This document shows positions 1 to 8,290 of a DNA stretch of 64,000 nucleotides, piece after piece. Below the pieces are notes generated by a model, which saw only the letters and a list, made by a program, of their open reading frames with translations, was not told the DNA's origin and ran no database searches. Each line of letters starts with the position of its first letter. Within the stretch, counting starts at the first letter, position 1. The position numbers and the translations under genes were made by a program. Source of the stretch: Nitrosomonas sp. (GTDB taxonomy: Bacteria; Pseudomonadota; Gammaproteobacteria; Burkholderiales; Nitrosomonadaceae); contig CP091135.1 of NCBI GenBank assembly GCA_021582655.1, positions 2,258,742 through 2,322,741 of the forward strand. The letters run 5' to 3'.

Positions 1-1
1 A

Positions 2-259
2 GCCATGGGGTACGAGCACAATTATTTCATTCGCGTGGTATTCGCTTCAGCTTTTTTTCTTGCAATACTGGGATTCATTCCCGGCCTCATCCTTTCCACC
101 GGTTTATATCACTTGGCCGAATCGCAAATTTTCATGCCGATGCCGATGACTCTCGCCAAACTCGGTACGGTGTTTATTTTCATTGTGTCGATGTGTTCGA
201 TGGCCGGGCTGCTGGCAATTCGAAAATTGAAAGCAGCCAATCCGGCGGATATGTTTTGA
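2..259 (+). CDS. ABC exporter permease, C-terminal part (DevC/FtsX-like), cut by window edge
   Basis: The reading frame is open from the first bases, so this is the tail of a gene that begins before the window. The visible 85 or so residues contain two hydrophobic segments (about residues 12-33 and 51-72) separated by a short loop, and end in a KAANPADMF-like tail. That is how the last two membrane helices of FtsX/MacB/DevC-type permeases end, where a conserved NPADMF-like tail closes the protein. The stop overlaps the start of the next gene (ATGA-type overlap at 257-261), and that gene encodes the matching ATPase. The pair is therefore probably the membrane and motor subunits of a DevBCA-like tripartite exporter, with a membrane-fusion subunit expected upstream. 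The substrate cannot be told. Confidence 0.75.
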   Translation, partial: AMGYEHNYFIRVVFASAFFLAILGFIPGLILSTGLYHLAESQIFMPMPMTLAKLGTVFIFIVSMCSMAGLLAIRKLKAANPADMF

Positions 260-936
260 TGACCGGAATCATCGAAGTACGTCACCTTGATTTCAGTTTC
301 GGCAGCGGAGAAATGCAGCAACCGGTGTTGCGGGATGTCGCGCTTTCGATCGATAAAGGGGAAATTGTGCTGATGACCGGACCCTCAGGCTCCGGCAAAA
401 CCACTTTCCTGACTATCGTCGGCGGTCTCCGGCAAGCATGGCACGGCAGTGTGCGAGTACTGGATCAACAACTCATCGGCAGCACCGAACAGGTAAAGAT
501 CAGAGTACGTCAGCAAACCGGTTATATTTTTCAACAGCATAATCTGCTCAAGGCGCTCACCGCATTACAGAATGTCAGCATGACTTTGGAAATGTTCAAC
601 ACGATGACGGAACAGCAACGACTCGATCGCGCTACGGAAATGTTAACCGCCGTCGGGCTCGGCGACCGGATGCATCATCGCCCGGAACAGCTTTCCGGAG
701 GACAGCGTCAGCGCGTTTCGATTGCACGCGCACTGGCCGGTCACCCCAAAATAGTTTTAGCGGATGAACCAACCGCTTCGTTGGATAAGCAGAGCGGTCA
801 AGAAGCTGTCGGCATTTTGAAAAGCCTGGCCAAAGAAACCGGCACCACAATCTTGCTGGTAACACACGATTACCGGATTTTGGATATTGCCGACCGGATA
901 GTGGAATTGGAAGACGGTGTTATCAGAAACGGATGA
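259..936 (+). CDS. ABC exporter ATP-binding protein (DevA/LolD-like)
   Basis: A 225-residue ATPase that powers the preceding permease. The Walker A motif GPSGSGKTT lies near residue 39, the Q-loop QQHN is followed by the ABC signature LSGGQRQR, and the Walker B stretch IVLADEP and switch histidine VTHD follow in the usual order. The length is normal for the LolD/MacB-type ATPase group. An in-frame start exists further upstream, but the ATG at 259 overlaps the permease stop and begins the protein at the conserved first strand, so translational coupling makes 259 the likely start. No membrane-fusion gene follows, and the 210 bases after it (937-1146) hold no recognisable gene. The family is certain. 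Assignment to the DevA subgroup is inferred from the linked permease. Confidence 0.9.
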   Translation: MTGIIEVRHLDFSFGSGEMQQPVLRDVALSIDKGEIVLMTGPSGSGKTTFLTIVGGLRQAWHGSVRVLDQQLIGSTEQVKIRVRQQTGYIFQQHNLLKALTALQNVSMTLEMFNTMTEQQRLDRATEMLTAVGLGDRMHHRPEQLSGGQRQRVSIARALAGHPKIVLADEPTASLDKQSGQEAVGILKSLAKETGTTILLVTHDYRILDIADRIVELEDGVIRNG

Positions 937-1146
937 TGATATGCACAAACTTTTTTATGCCGCTTGGGTTTGCGACTCCGATTATGACGCAACAAAATCA
1001 CCACGAATCGCCCGATTTGGTCGTGGCGTAACACGGCACGCGGATCACGCCGCTCCGACTTTGCGTGGATTCAGAAATCACTTAAGAAAGCAACCGAAAG
1101 GCCGATGAAAGTAACCGTTTTTTTGATGGATGACAAAGGAACTTAA

Positions 1147-2382
1147 ATGGAAGGTTTTTTTCTTGGACGCCAGCCGATTTTGGATCAAAATCAAAACCTG
1201 GTTGCTTATGAATTACTTTTTAGACAAGAAGCGGCTGCGGAAACGGCCCAAATTACCGATGCTCTGTCGGCATCCTCAAACGTTATCGTTAATGCCTATT
1301 GCCAACTGGGCATCCAAAACGTACTCGGCAAGCAAAGAGGATTCATTAATGCGACTGCCGAGTTGATCATGAGCGATATCATAAGCTTGTTGCCGTGCAA
1401 GCATGTGGTTTTGGAACTCAAAGAAACGACAGCGATTACCCCGGAATTCTTACAGCACTGCAATGAATTAAAGCAAAAGGGCTATCAGTTTGCACTGGAC
1501 TCCGTCGTCGCACTCAATCACGAGGTGGAACAATTGCTGCCCCTGGTAAGTGTCGTCAAGGTGGATATCCTGGCCATGGACAAAGAGCAATTGGCCAAGC
1601 TTGTAACGCAATTAAATCGCTGGCCGGTTTTGCTGTTGGCTTTAAAAGTCGAAACCCGGGAACAAGAAGCTTATTGTAGGCAATTGGGATTTCAAATGTT
1701 TCAGGGCTACTACTTTGCAAAACCCGAGGTTATGAAGGTAAAGCGCGCCGACCCGGGAAAATTGTCATTATTGAAATTACTTGCCTTGGTGATGGGTGAT
1801 AACGAGATCGAAGCGTTAGAAAAGGAATTCAAGCATCAACCCGGGCTCAGTTACAACCTGATGCGAATGGTGAACTCGGTTGCAAATGGGTTCCCTCAGA
1901 AAATCAACTCAATCAAACAAGCCGTGATTATGCTGGGACGCAAGCAACTGCAGCGATGGATTCAGCTGTTACTGTATACTGCCGATCAATCCGACGGAAA
2001 TCTGTCCGGAGGGCTTGTCCAAACGGCTGCGGCGCGCGGCAAACTCATGGAATTGATTGCGATAGCGGAACGTCCGCACGATAAAAATCATCATGAAAGA
2101 GCCTTCATGGTCGGCATTCTTTCATTGCTTGACGTATTGCTTGCTATCGAGATGCAGCAAATTGTGGATAAGCTGGAAATTCCCGAAGACATGAGCCAGG
2201 CGCTGTTGAACCGAAGCGGGCGACTGGGCCAGGAATTGAAATTAGTGGAAGAAAATGAGCGAGGCGACATGACGTCAATAAAAGCGATGATCAACGAGTT
2301 GGGTTTCTTAACCGTCAATGAACTTGCTGACATTGAACTCCAAGCCATTGGCTGGGCAAACCGGATCGGCGAGCCCGCTTGA
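1147..2382 (+). CDS. EAL-HDOD signalling protein (YuxH-like)
   Basis: A 411-residue cytoplasmic protein with an N-terminal EAL-like domain (about residues 1-195, opening FLGRQPILD and YELLFR) and a C-terminal HDOD domain (about 200-400, with the segment FKHQPGLSYNLMRMVNS typical of HDOD). In proteins of this architecture the EAL domain has usually lost phosphodiesterase residues. Here the canonical EAL triplet is absent and the expected position reads LELKETT. It is therefore likely a c-di-GMP sensor or protein-interaction module, not an active enzyme. A good ribosome site (AAAGGAA) lies just before the ATG. The gene stands alone, with no flanking sensor or flagellar genes nearby, although motAB occurs about 23 kb away. 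The family is clear, the pathway unknown. Confidence 0.88.
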   Translation: MEGFFLGRQPILDQNQNLVAYELLFRQEAAAETAQITDALSASSNVIVNAYCQLGIQNVLGKQRGFINATAELIMSDIISLLPCKHVVLELKETTAITPEFLQHCNELKQKGYQFALDSVVALNHEVEQLLPLVSVVKVDILAMDKEQLAKLVTQLNRWPVLLLALKVETREQEAYCRQLGFQMFQGYYFAKPEVMKVKRADPGKLSLLKLLALVMGDNEIEALEKEFKHQPGLSYNLMRMVNSVANGFPQKINSIKQAVIMLGRKQLQRWIQLLLYTADQSDGNLSGGLVQTAAARGKLMELIAIAERPHDKNHHERAFMVGILSLLDVLLAIEMQQIVDKLEIPEDMSQALLNRSGRLGQELKLVEENERGDMTSIKAMINELGFLTVNELADIELQAIGWANRIGEPA

Positions 2383-3110
2383 TAAGCAGCTTTCCTAAAA
2401 GAATCGTTTCTGAACGCACTGAAAATTTCGAGGATGTTCTCGATTCCGTGTCAACGGCGGCCTGCTTTATCCGCAATTCCGGCGTGCCTTGGTGTACTGC
2501 TTCCAAGTACACCGCGTGACTCGATTCTACGCCTGAAAGTCATTCCGGCTCGGTTATACGGATAATGAGCTATCTGTCGATCCACGGAAAAATATCGCGC
2601 CCAAGTCCACGAATGATTTTCGTCCGCCTCAGAAGAGATTCATTCTAGCGAAAACCTGACAAGCCACTCGCGCTATTTCTTCAAATAAGTCCATCGCGGG
2701 TAAGCCTCCCGCGATACGTCACTCGGTTTCTACGTTTTTTGCCCGCCTCTGCTTTACTTGCTTTGAGAACATCGCTAGGGCGGCACCCATTACCGCAAAC
2801 CGCCTTGCTTCCTCAGTCCCATCTTGCGTTTCTTTTAATCCGGTCCCGGAAAACACCGACGGAATATGACGCTTACCATCAATACCGCAATCCAGTCGCT
2901 ATCCTTTTGCACCATTTGGTTTAACTCCCCCGAAAAACCATCATCATCATTTAAGCACGATGTTTTATCAATGGATTGGGTACACATCCGCTCTGATGGG
3001 ATGTCACGCTATTACAGCAACCCCGGCAAGAAACACAGCAACTTGTCAGTAACACCACGGTTACTACATAAAATAGAAATTAAAGATATGCTCGGGCTTT
3101 GTTGAGCCTT
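2383..3110. other. Gene-poor stretch left of the ssrA element
   Basis: No convincing complete gene. Two perfect 8-bp hairpins are visible: GGTGTACT/AGTACACC (2491-2498 and 2506-2513) and ATCGCGGG/CCCGCGAT (2693-2700 and 2708-2715). Neither is followed by a T-run. On the minus strand an open frame of 59 codons (2719-2898) has no ATG but reads like the charged C-terminal end of a real protein. It may be a decayed gene fragment. Confidence 0.5.
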
Positions 3111-3135
3111 AAATTGGGACGGCGGGAATCGAACC
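3111..3135 (+). repeat. Left attachment site (attL), partial copy of ssrA 3' end
   Basis: Reads AAATTGG followed by GACGGCGGGAATCGAACC. The same two blocks occur at 10364-10391, where TGGA sits between them and completes the CCA-ending ssrA 3' terminus. This copy lacks those four bases, so it could not form a functional tmRNA end. It is not a tRNA: nothing beyond the T-arm-like segment is conserved. Confidence 0.75.
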
Positions 3136-3494
3136 TTGGTCTCTTTCTGATATTTCAACCATTTAGTGTTTTCCTCTGTTATTTTTGTGTCATTTCATAG
3201 TATTTTTATTAACTTATGAGATACAGACTCTATAAAAAATGAAGTTTAAGCTCATTTACCAAGACTATCAAGAGTAGTGATACACGCAATTATATGTTTA
3301 TTCGTAGTAAAAGCATTAATTTTCTGTTAACTTACCAATGAAATGTATTTGGAGTCCCCCTTGCTACCTGGACGGTACACGCGATGGCTAAGAATATTTC
3401 ATAGATGGTATATTTATGTTTAACCCTTTGCATAAGCGGTTTTCATGAAACGTAGCCGAATGAAAATCCAGATTAATGCATTGGTCAATCGATT
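3136..3494. other. A+T-rich left end of the element, no gene
   Basis: No coding frame is supported. The stretch contains a GGTCTC (3138-3143), the same box that is iterated at the other end, and TTTTGTGTCATTT (3183-3195), which recurs exactly at 10230-10242. Both may be protein-binding sites of the att region. Confidence 0.45.
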
Positions 3495-5591
3495 CTACTC
3501 TTCCACGATTCTTTGTATAACTTTTTTCATCCCCTCAGGTTGGAACGAATCGTTGACCATAGTGCTGATAATTAAATCACGAAACATTTCATACCGTATT
3601 CCATTACAGAATTCGCCAGCGAACCTTTTTAATACGTCTCGCCCTCGAAAGTGCTTTTTCCAATCATCTGAATCCAGTGACTTTTCAAGAGTCGCTCTGT
3701 ATCCAGACGCTTCTTTACGAAGTATGTCTACGCCAATATCCGTTTGTAACTTGGTTCGTATTTGGTCGGCGGAACGAATCGCTACCCGGTGCATTTCAGC
3801 ACCTAAATCTTCCGCTTGATGGTTCGCATTTAAAGCAATCTGCCGAACCATGACTTCATTAATCATTTCTCTTAAGAAGTGTGCTACAAGTTCACTAATA
3901 CACTCTCTAGCTATTTCATTGAGTTTCTTCGAGATTGCCTCTTCGTCAGAGAGACTGTCCTTGTATACGCCAATTTGCCGCATCGCCTCCAAGATATACT
4001 TTGGCTCCAAAAGGTAATTTTCGATGTGATAAACATCCCAGGAAAAGTGCCTTCTATAGGCTGTTTCTCCCGGTCCATCGCCAGTATCTTTATCCACGAC
4101 TGAGTAAATTTTAACCGGAACTCTGCCCGCATTTACTGCCTGATCCAAAACTCGATGTAATCTCTCAACTCTTTCCCTATTCCCACCTGAAACAAAATTG
4201 ACAACTTTTTCTACCTCGGGAAACAAACGAGATACCATCTTTAGGTCAAACTCCGATTCATGGCCCTCAAAAAAAACAACTTTTGCACCAGGGCGATATG
4301 CCGCCAAGTCTCCAACAAGCTCAATAATAACTGCCTCGGCTTCATCATCGGCCTTCACTGCACGCAGTTGGCTATCAATCTGCCCCCCTTGATAATATTG
4401 CATGTGAAAAACATCAATTCCAGGAGTTCCCACGGCCTCTCTAAGGAAGGCATCACTGTGAGTAACAAGCCAAATCTGATTATCTAGATCGGCGCCCAAA
4501 TGCTGCCTATAGAATTGTGGAAGCCCACGAACCAGTGCCGGGTTAAGGTGTAACTCTGGTTCATCGAGTAAAATAACTGAGTATCGAGGAGCTGAATTGC
4601 GAAGCCGTAAATAACCAAAAAGCACTTCTTTCTCCCCGGAGGATAGTTCATTGATGTCATGTTTTCCACCGCCATTCAATTCAACAGGAAACTCCAAAGC
4701 TCCTTCACTCGTAGGGATAGGACCTAAAAAAGTTTTACCTGGGAAGAATGTTTTAAACAACTCTTGAAGAGTGTTCGATAATGAGATGAAGCGCTCGGTA
4801 AACTCGATCCCTGATTTTTCTTTCAAAGCTTCTCTTACGAAATCAGCCGCCATTTCGCTTTTGATATTTGTGTATTTTTGTGCATAATTGTAGAGGAGGT
4901 GTTGCCGTTGTTTTTCTTCCTCGCTCTCTAAGTTCAAATTGATTCCACCAAGCTGCTCACGTCCATAGTTCCTGTGTGAACCGTGGTAATCCAACAATCC
5001 AATTTTCCCGGGCTCATATGAAGAAAACAGTATTTCCAGGAGAAGATTATTTTGTGTTTTTGCTTCACCCGTAGGAGTGATCTCAAGTTGACCTACATGA
5101 GTCTCGTTTTCAATTTGTTGAAGAAAGCTTGGCAACAACTGCTGTGTTTTCTGATCCACGGTGGGTTTATGCGCTCGTAACTCGGCCGCAAGAACTCCGC
5201 GCGCCCTAAGCCAGGGATCATTCATACCTGGCACGACAGTTTTCCAAACCACATCTTCTACAAGTCTCGATGCGCGTGACCTCAAATATTCCTTTTCATC
5301 TTTGTGAAGGATGAATGCCACCTCAACAAATGAAGATCGTGACTTGTCACGAAGAATTGTCTTCATTTGCTCAGGATTGCGCTGGAAATTTATTTGAAAT
5401 TCACCAAACCACTGCTGCCATTCGTTTGGTAAATACCCGCCGTAAACAGACTTCAGTAATCTTATTGAATCGAGGATACAGGATTTTCCGCAACCATTTG
5501 GGCCGGCAATCATCACCATGTCACCGATATCGTCCATTCGGACGGAATGGATTGCACGAAAGTTTTCTACTCTGATTTTGTTTATTCTCAT
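3495..5591 (-). CDS. AAA family ATPase with C-terminal DUF4435/TOPRIM-like domain (candidate defence protein)
   Basis: A 698-residue protein. The N-terminal part is an ABC/SMC-type ATPase of the OLD/AAA_15-21 group: it opens MRINKIRVENFRAI, and Walker A GPNGCGKSC is near residue 30. A long insertion follows, then the signature LSSGEKEVLFGYL, Walker B VILLDEPELHLNP and the switch histidine WLVTHSD. From about residue 440 a second domain begins with VVFFEGHESEFD and, further on, SVVDKDTGDGP. These resemble the acidic E and DxD motifs of TOPRIM nucleases, as in DUF4435. Proteins of this architecture are known from OLD-type and related anti-phage systems, and an island location fits. No partner gene (helicase, methylase, reverse transcriptase) is adjacent, so it probably acts alone. 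Nuclease activity and defence function are inferences. A TATAAT-like element lies upstream on the minus strand at 5614-5619. Confidence 0.8.
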   Translation of the reverse strand: MRINKIRVENFRAIHSVRMDDIGDMVMIAGPNGCGKSCILDSIRLLKSVYGGYLPNEWQQWFGEFQINFQRNPEQMKTILRDKSRSSFVEVAFILHKDEKEYLRSRASRLVEDVVWKTVVPGMNDPWLRARGVLAAELRAHKPTVDQKTQQLLPSFLQQIENETHVGQLEITPTGEAKTQNNLLLEILFSSYEPGKIGLLDYHGSHRNYGREQLGGINLNLESEEEKQRQHLLYNYAQKYTNIKSEMAADFVREALKEKSGIEFTERFISLSNTLQELFKTFFPGKTFLGPIPTSEGALEFPVELNGGGKHDINELSSGEKEVLFGYLRLRNSAPRYSVILLDEPELHLNPALVRGLPQFYRQHLGADLDNQIWLVTHSDAFLREAVGTPGIDVFHMQYYQGGQIDSQLRAVKADDEAEAVIIELVGDLAAYRPGAKVVFFEGHESEFDLKMVSRLFPEVEKVVNFVSGGNRERVERLHRVLDQAVNAGRVPVKIYSVVDKDTGDGPGETAYRRHFSWDVYHIENYLLEPKYILEAMRQIGVYKDSLSDEEAISKKLNEIARECISELVAHFLREMINEVMVRQIALNANHQAEDLGAEMHRVAIRSADQIRTKLQTDIGVDILRKEASGYRATLEKSLDSDDWKKHFRGRDVLKRFAGEFCNGIRYEMFRDLIISTMVNDSFQPEGMKKVIQRIVEE

Positions 5592-5998
5592 AAAGTCTTA
5601 TGACCAATAAGTAATTATATAGTAACTGCATATATACTATAGATTTGAAGAAATCAAAAAAATAGTGATGTTAGCTCACTTTTCTAACTATATATCATTC
5701 TTAAAAGGAGCAATATACAGTTCCAGAGATCATGATTCTAGGCATGTCAAATCAATTGCAGGCCATCTATCATAGAACACTATTGAACGAATATAACTAA
5801 ATTCCAGTTACCAGATTTATCCGATTTAGCGAGCTATGAAGTACTAGAACTAGACTTCTATATTCTTGAGGATATTCAAATCAATCATTATATGTAAGCT
5901 TACTCGCTCCGCCTCCGCCTTCATCGTCGTTTGTTGCAAAACACCAATAAATATTATAATTCATTATTGACGTTGGCAAATTTTGCATGGAGGCGGTT
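5592..5998. promoter_or_regulatory. Divergent control region between the ATPase gene and parDE
   Basis: About 400 A+T-rich bases with no gene. On the minus strand TATAAT (5614-5619) precedes the ATPase start. On the plus strand TTGTTG (5931-5936) and TATAAT (5955-5960), 18 bases apart, form a plausible promoter for parDE. The antitoxin ribosome site GGAGG lies just before 5999. Short A+T-rich inverted repeats near 5619-5640 could be operators. Nothing else is recognised. Confidence 0.4.
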
Positions 5999-6241
5999 AT
6001 GCCTGTACAAAAGAACACAAGTGTGACATTGGGTGAACATTTTGAGAAATTTCTGGTGCACCAAATTGAAACGGGGCGTTATGGTTCAGTCAGCGAAGCC
6101 ATTCGAGCGGGCTTACGCTTGCTTGAGGAACGTGAAACGAAACTGGAGGTATTACGCCATGCTTTGATTGAAGGTGAACAGAGCGGATCGTCCAACTATT
6201 CTTTGCAGGGCATCCTGGCTGAATTGGAAAGTGAAGATTAG
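5999..6241 (+). CDS. parD: ParD-type antitoxin
   Basis: An 80-residue antitoxin. The N-terminal part has the ribbon-helix-helix pattern of the CC2985/ParD group (NTSVTLGEHFEKFLVHQIETG, then YGSVSEAIRAGLRLLEER), which dimerises and binds its own promoter. The acidic C-terminal tail (ILAELESED) is the segment that wraps the ParE toxin. An in-frame ATG at 5987 would add four residues, but GGAGG sits between the two ATGs at the right distance from 5999, so 5999 is preferred. The stop is immediately followed by the toxin ATG, the usual coupled order. It probably neutralises ParE and autorepresses the operon, and it may stabilise the surrounding element. Confidence 0.88.
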   Translation: MPVQKNTSVTLGEHFEKFLVHQIETGRYGSVSEAIRAGLRLLEERETKLEVLRHALIEGEQSGSSNYSLQGILAELESED

Positions 6242-6535
6242 ATGGGATCATTTATCCTCACTCAGAAGGCAAAAACTGATATGCGCTTGATTGGTCGTTA
6301 TGTAAGAAAAGAATTTGGAAAGACACAGCAGAAAAGTTATTTAAGTCAACTTGATATCGCTTTTCATAATCTCGCTAATGAACCGGAAATAGGGCATGCA
6401 TGCAATAATATTTGTGAAGGCTATTATAAATATGGTGTTGGAAAGCATTTGGTTTTCTATCGCCATAAGGGAAAAAATCAAATTGAGATTGTCCGCATTC
6501 TTCATGGCCGCATCGATATTGAACTACATTTATGA
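6242..6535 (+). CDS. parE: ParE-type toxin of the RelE/ParE superfamily
   Basis: A 97-residue toxin directly abutting the antitoxin stop. Family features are the opening LTQKAKTDMRLIGRYV, the central segment starting at NEPEIGHACNNI, the YYKYGVGKHLVFYRHK strand pair and the terminal EIVRILHGRIDIELHL, which matches the conserved IVRILHxRMD end of ParE proteins. Characterised ParE toxins poison DNA gyrase. RelE relatives cut mRNA on ribosomes, but this sequence is of the ParE type. It ends only six bases from the stop of the convergent integrase gene. It probably acts as an addiction module that holds the element in the chromosome. Confidence 0.88.
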   Translation: MGSFILTQKAKTDMRLIGRYVRKEFGKTQQKSYLSQLDIAFHNLANEPEIGHACNNICEGYYKYGVGKHLVFYRHKGKNQIEIVRILHGRIDIELHL

Positions 6536-6541
6536 ACTGAT

Positions 6542-7627
6542 TCATTTTGATTGCGGAATCCACCGCCCATAGACCTTGATAATCATGCTCCAATCTTCAT
6601 GCCCCATTTGGCTTGCAACCCATAGGGGATTTTCACCTCGTGAAAGCAGCATTGATGCGAAGGTGTGACGGGTCTGGTAGGGATTGCGATATTTGATGTT
6701 GGCTTTTTTTAGTGCCGGAATCCAGACTTTCTTGCGAATCGGCTGATCATTTCTCCACGGCTGATTGGTGTGCGGATCGTGAAAAACGATTCCGTTCTGT
6801 TTTTCGGTGAAGGTATGTTGATTGAGCAAGGCTTCTTTGGCTTGCGACTGTAGTAGTACTTCCCGTTTTCCCGATTTGGTTTTAGTGTTTTTCAGTTGTC
6901 CTCTGACATAAGCGCTTCTTACAAATATCCGGTTGTTTTGAAAATCGACATCTTGCCAGCGTAGCGCGATCAATTCGGAAGTTCGGAGACCTGAATAAAA
7001 TGCGAACTGAATCAGGTTTTTTGCCTGACCGGTGAGCTCGTTCAGAATCTTGGTGACTTCCTCTTGCGTGAACGGTTCGGGCTCGCGGGTTTTGTTGGGC
7101 AGATTTTTAACTCTTTGCAGTGGGTTTTTGTCGATGATTTCGTCGTGATAAAGCTCCTCGAATGTTTGCCGCAACGGGGTCAGGATGTTGCCTTTGCGTT
7201 TGTTGGAACAAGGAAGTTCTGATAACCATTCCTTGACTTTGCTGGCCGTCAGTTCGGCAATGGTGAGATCACCGAAAACTGGAATCAAATGATGATAAAT
7301 GGCGCTGTTATAGTCTTGCAGCGTACTAATTTGCAGCTTGGCTTGGTTGCGGCGCAGCCAGTTAATAAGCGCTTCCTTGACCGTGTAGAGATCGGGACGG
7401 GTTTTCCTGAATTCCTTGGCTTTTCTGCTGTATGGAAAGTGCCGGAAATAATCGAAGGTGCCGACTCTGATTTCGTGTTTGATGGCTTGCAGCTTGAGGC
7501 CTAGTTCTTTCAGTGCGGTCTTGGTCGGTGGCATGGGAATAGTTTCGCGGCAGCGCACACCCTGGAAAGTGAACGATAGCTGGACGCTATTGCCACGAAC
7601 CGTTATACCTCTTTGCCTTGCATCCAT
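6542..7627 (-). CDS. int: Tyrosine recombinase / phage-type integrase
   Basis: A 361-residue integrase. The N-terminal arm-binding region (RQRGITVRGNSVQLSF, DUF3596-like) is followed by a SAM-like core-binding domain (about residues 85-175) and the catalytic domain. The active-site residues are visible in order: Arg in SGLRTSELIALRW (about 212), the lysine strand, H-x-x-R in TRHTFASML (about 317), His in MGHEDWS (about 342) and the nucleophile Tyr in KVYGRWI. The domain is complete and shows no frameshift. The excisionase gene overlaps its start by 25 bases. It lies in the middle of the element instead of next to an att site, which is less common. It is the likely enzyme for integration at the ssrA 3' end. 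Confidence 0.95.
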   Translation of the reverse strand: MDARQRGITVRGNSVQLSFTFQGVRCRETIPMPPTKTALKELGLKLQAIKHEIRVGTFDYFRHFPYSRKAKEFRKTRPDLYTVKEALINWLRRNQAKLQISTLQDYNSAIYHHLIPVFGDLTIAELTASKVKEWLSELPCSNKRKGNILTPLRQTFEELYHDEIIDKNPLQRVKNLPNKTREPEPFTQEEVTKILNELTGQAKNLIQFAFYSGLRTSELIALRWQDVDFQNNRIFVRSAYVRGQLKNTKTKSGKREVLLQSQAKEALLNQHTFTEKQNGIVFHDPHTNQPWRNDQPIRKKVWIPALKKANIKYRNPYQTRHTFASMLLSRGENPLWVASQMGHEDWSMIIKVYGRWIPQSK

Positions 7628-7797
7628 AGATTAGCTGCGGACATGCTTATAAAAACTTTTTTATTCGCGGACTTGAACCAATGTATTCCAAATCTCCATT
7701 GCCCCTTTTTCAAATACTGCCGGATGGCGTTTTCAGATAAGCCCGTCAGTTCTGCACATTTCTTGACAGTTACCAGTTGACGATCGGAATGGTTCAT
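7603..7797 (-). CDS. xis: Excisionase / MerR-like DNA-binding protein
   Basis: A 64-residue basic protein with a winged-helix N-terminus: VKKCAELTGLSENAIRQYLKKG is the helix-turn-helix, and FKSANKKVFISMSAANLWMQ the wing and last helix. This is the pattern of small phage excisionases that set the direction of integrase action. It overlaps the integrase start by 25 bases, and its own start overlaps the preceding stop by four (ATGA), so the three genes form one translation-coupled transcript. The excisionase role follows from size, fold and position. It could also act as a transcriptional regulator. Confidence 0.8.
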   Translation of the reverse strand: MNHSDRQLVTVKKCAELTGLSENAIRQYLKKGQWRFGIHWFKSANKKVFISMSAANLWMQGKEV

Positions 7798-8213
7798 TTC
7801 TTTTCCTCCCCGTCATTACCAGCAATATGTTTGGCTACGTGCTTTTCAACTTCCGTTTGATCCTCGATCAAACCCTTATCCGCCACTTTGCGCTTACCCA
7901 TCACCACCGCCCAGAAACTGCCAAGTTTTTGCGTGATGGCATAACCCACACTCTTTGTTTCGCTATAGTGCGTTGATTCCGGGCAAACATCCTGAAACTT
8001 AATGCCTAGAATCTTTTCATACCGGCGATAGGTCAACGGATTGTGAAGTATTTTAAGAACCCGCCAGCCGAAGTATTGCCCCATGATCAAGGCGCCTAAT
8101 GCGCTTTCGAGTGTAGTGCCAACACCCCTGAATTCTTTGATATTCTGTAAAAGAATTTGCTCTTGTTCCGTGCTCAAGTTTAGATCAAACAGTTTTCTTT
8201 GATTGGCTTCCAT
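7794..8213 (-). CDS. Unknown 139-residue protein, first gene of the xis-int operon
   Basis: I do not recognise the family. The protein has a leucine-rich helical N-terminal half (LSTEQEQILLQNIKEF), a glycine-containing hydrophobic stretch (ESALGALIMGQYFGWRVL), a basic-aromatic patch (LTYRRYEKILGI) and a charged, probably disordered tail (GNDGEEKK). No signal peptide is seen, and the hydrophobic stretch is short for a membrane helix. It heads a coupled operon with excisionase and integrase and is expressed from a strong promoter flanked by a perfect 11-bp dyad that reaches up to its start codon. A regulator that binds this dyad would be expected among the element's proteins, and this one is a candidate. 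That is inference only. Confidence 0.7.
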   Translation of the reverse strand: MEANQRKLFDLNLSTEQEQILLQNIKEFRGVGTTLESALGALIMGQYFGWRVLKILHNPLTYRRYEKILGIKFQDVCPESTHYSETKSVGYAITQKLGSFWAVVMGKRKVADKGLIEDQTEVEKHVAKHIAGNDGEEKK

Positions 8214-8277
8214 GATCAGTAGTGTTCCTGTTAGTTAATATACATTTTCATAATACACTACTGATCGCTGAAGTCAA
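8214..8277 (-). promoter_or_regulatory. Promoter with 11-bp operator dyad for the unknown-xis-int operon
   Basis: On the minus strand TTGACT (-35, 8272-8277) and TATTAT (-10, 8250-8255) are separated by 16 bases. A perfect inverted repeat, GATCAGTAGTG/CACTACTGATC, occupies 8214-8224 and 8256-8266. One arm fills the spacer between -35 and -10, and the other lies between the ribosome site and the start codon. The arm centres are 42 bp apart, four helical turns. The layout is what a repressor acting through two sites or a small loop would use. Confidence 0.65.
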
Positions 8278-8290
8278 TAAAACACTTGCC

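Noticed and set aside
937..1146. Open frames after the ABC ATPase gene, one reading MKVTVFLMDDKGT near its end
   Set aside because: No frame has both a start and a recognisable protein. Likely decayed or leader sequence.
3118..3135. Possible tRNA gene, because of the TTCGATTCC-like T-arm on the minus strand
   Set aside because: Only the end of a tRNA-like structure is present, without D- or anticodon arms. It is explained as a copy of the ssrA 3' end.
3445..3819. A 124-codon plus-strand frame at the element's left end
   Set aside because: It is antisense to the end of the ATPase gene, with no motif of its own.
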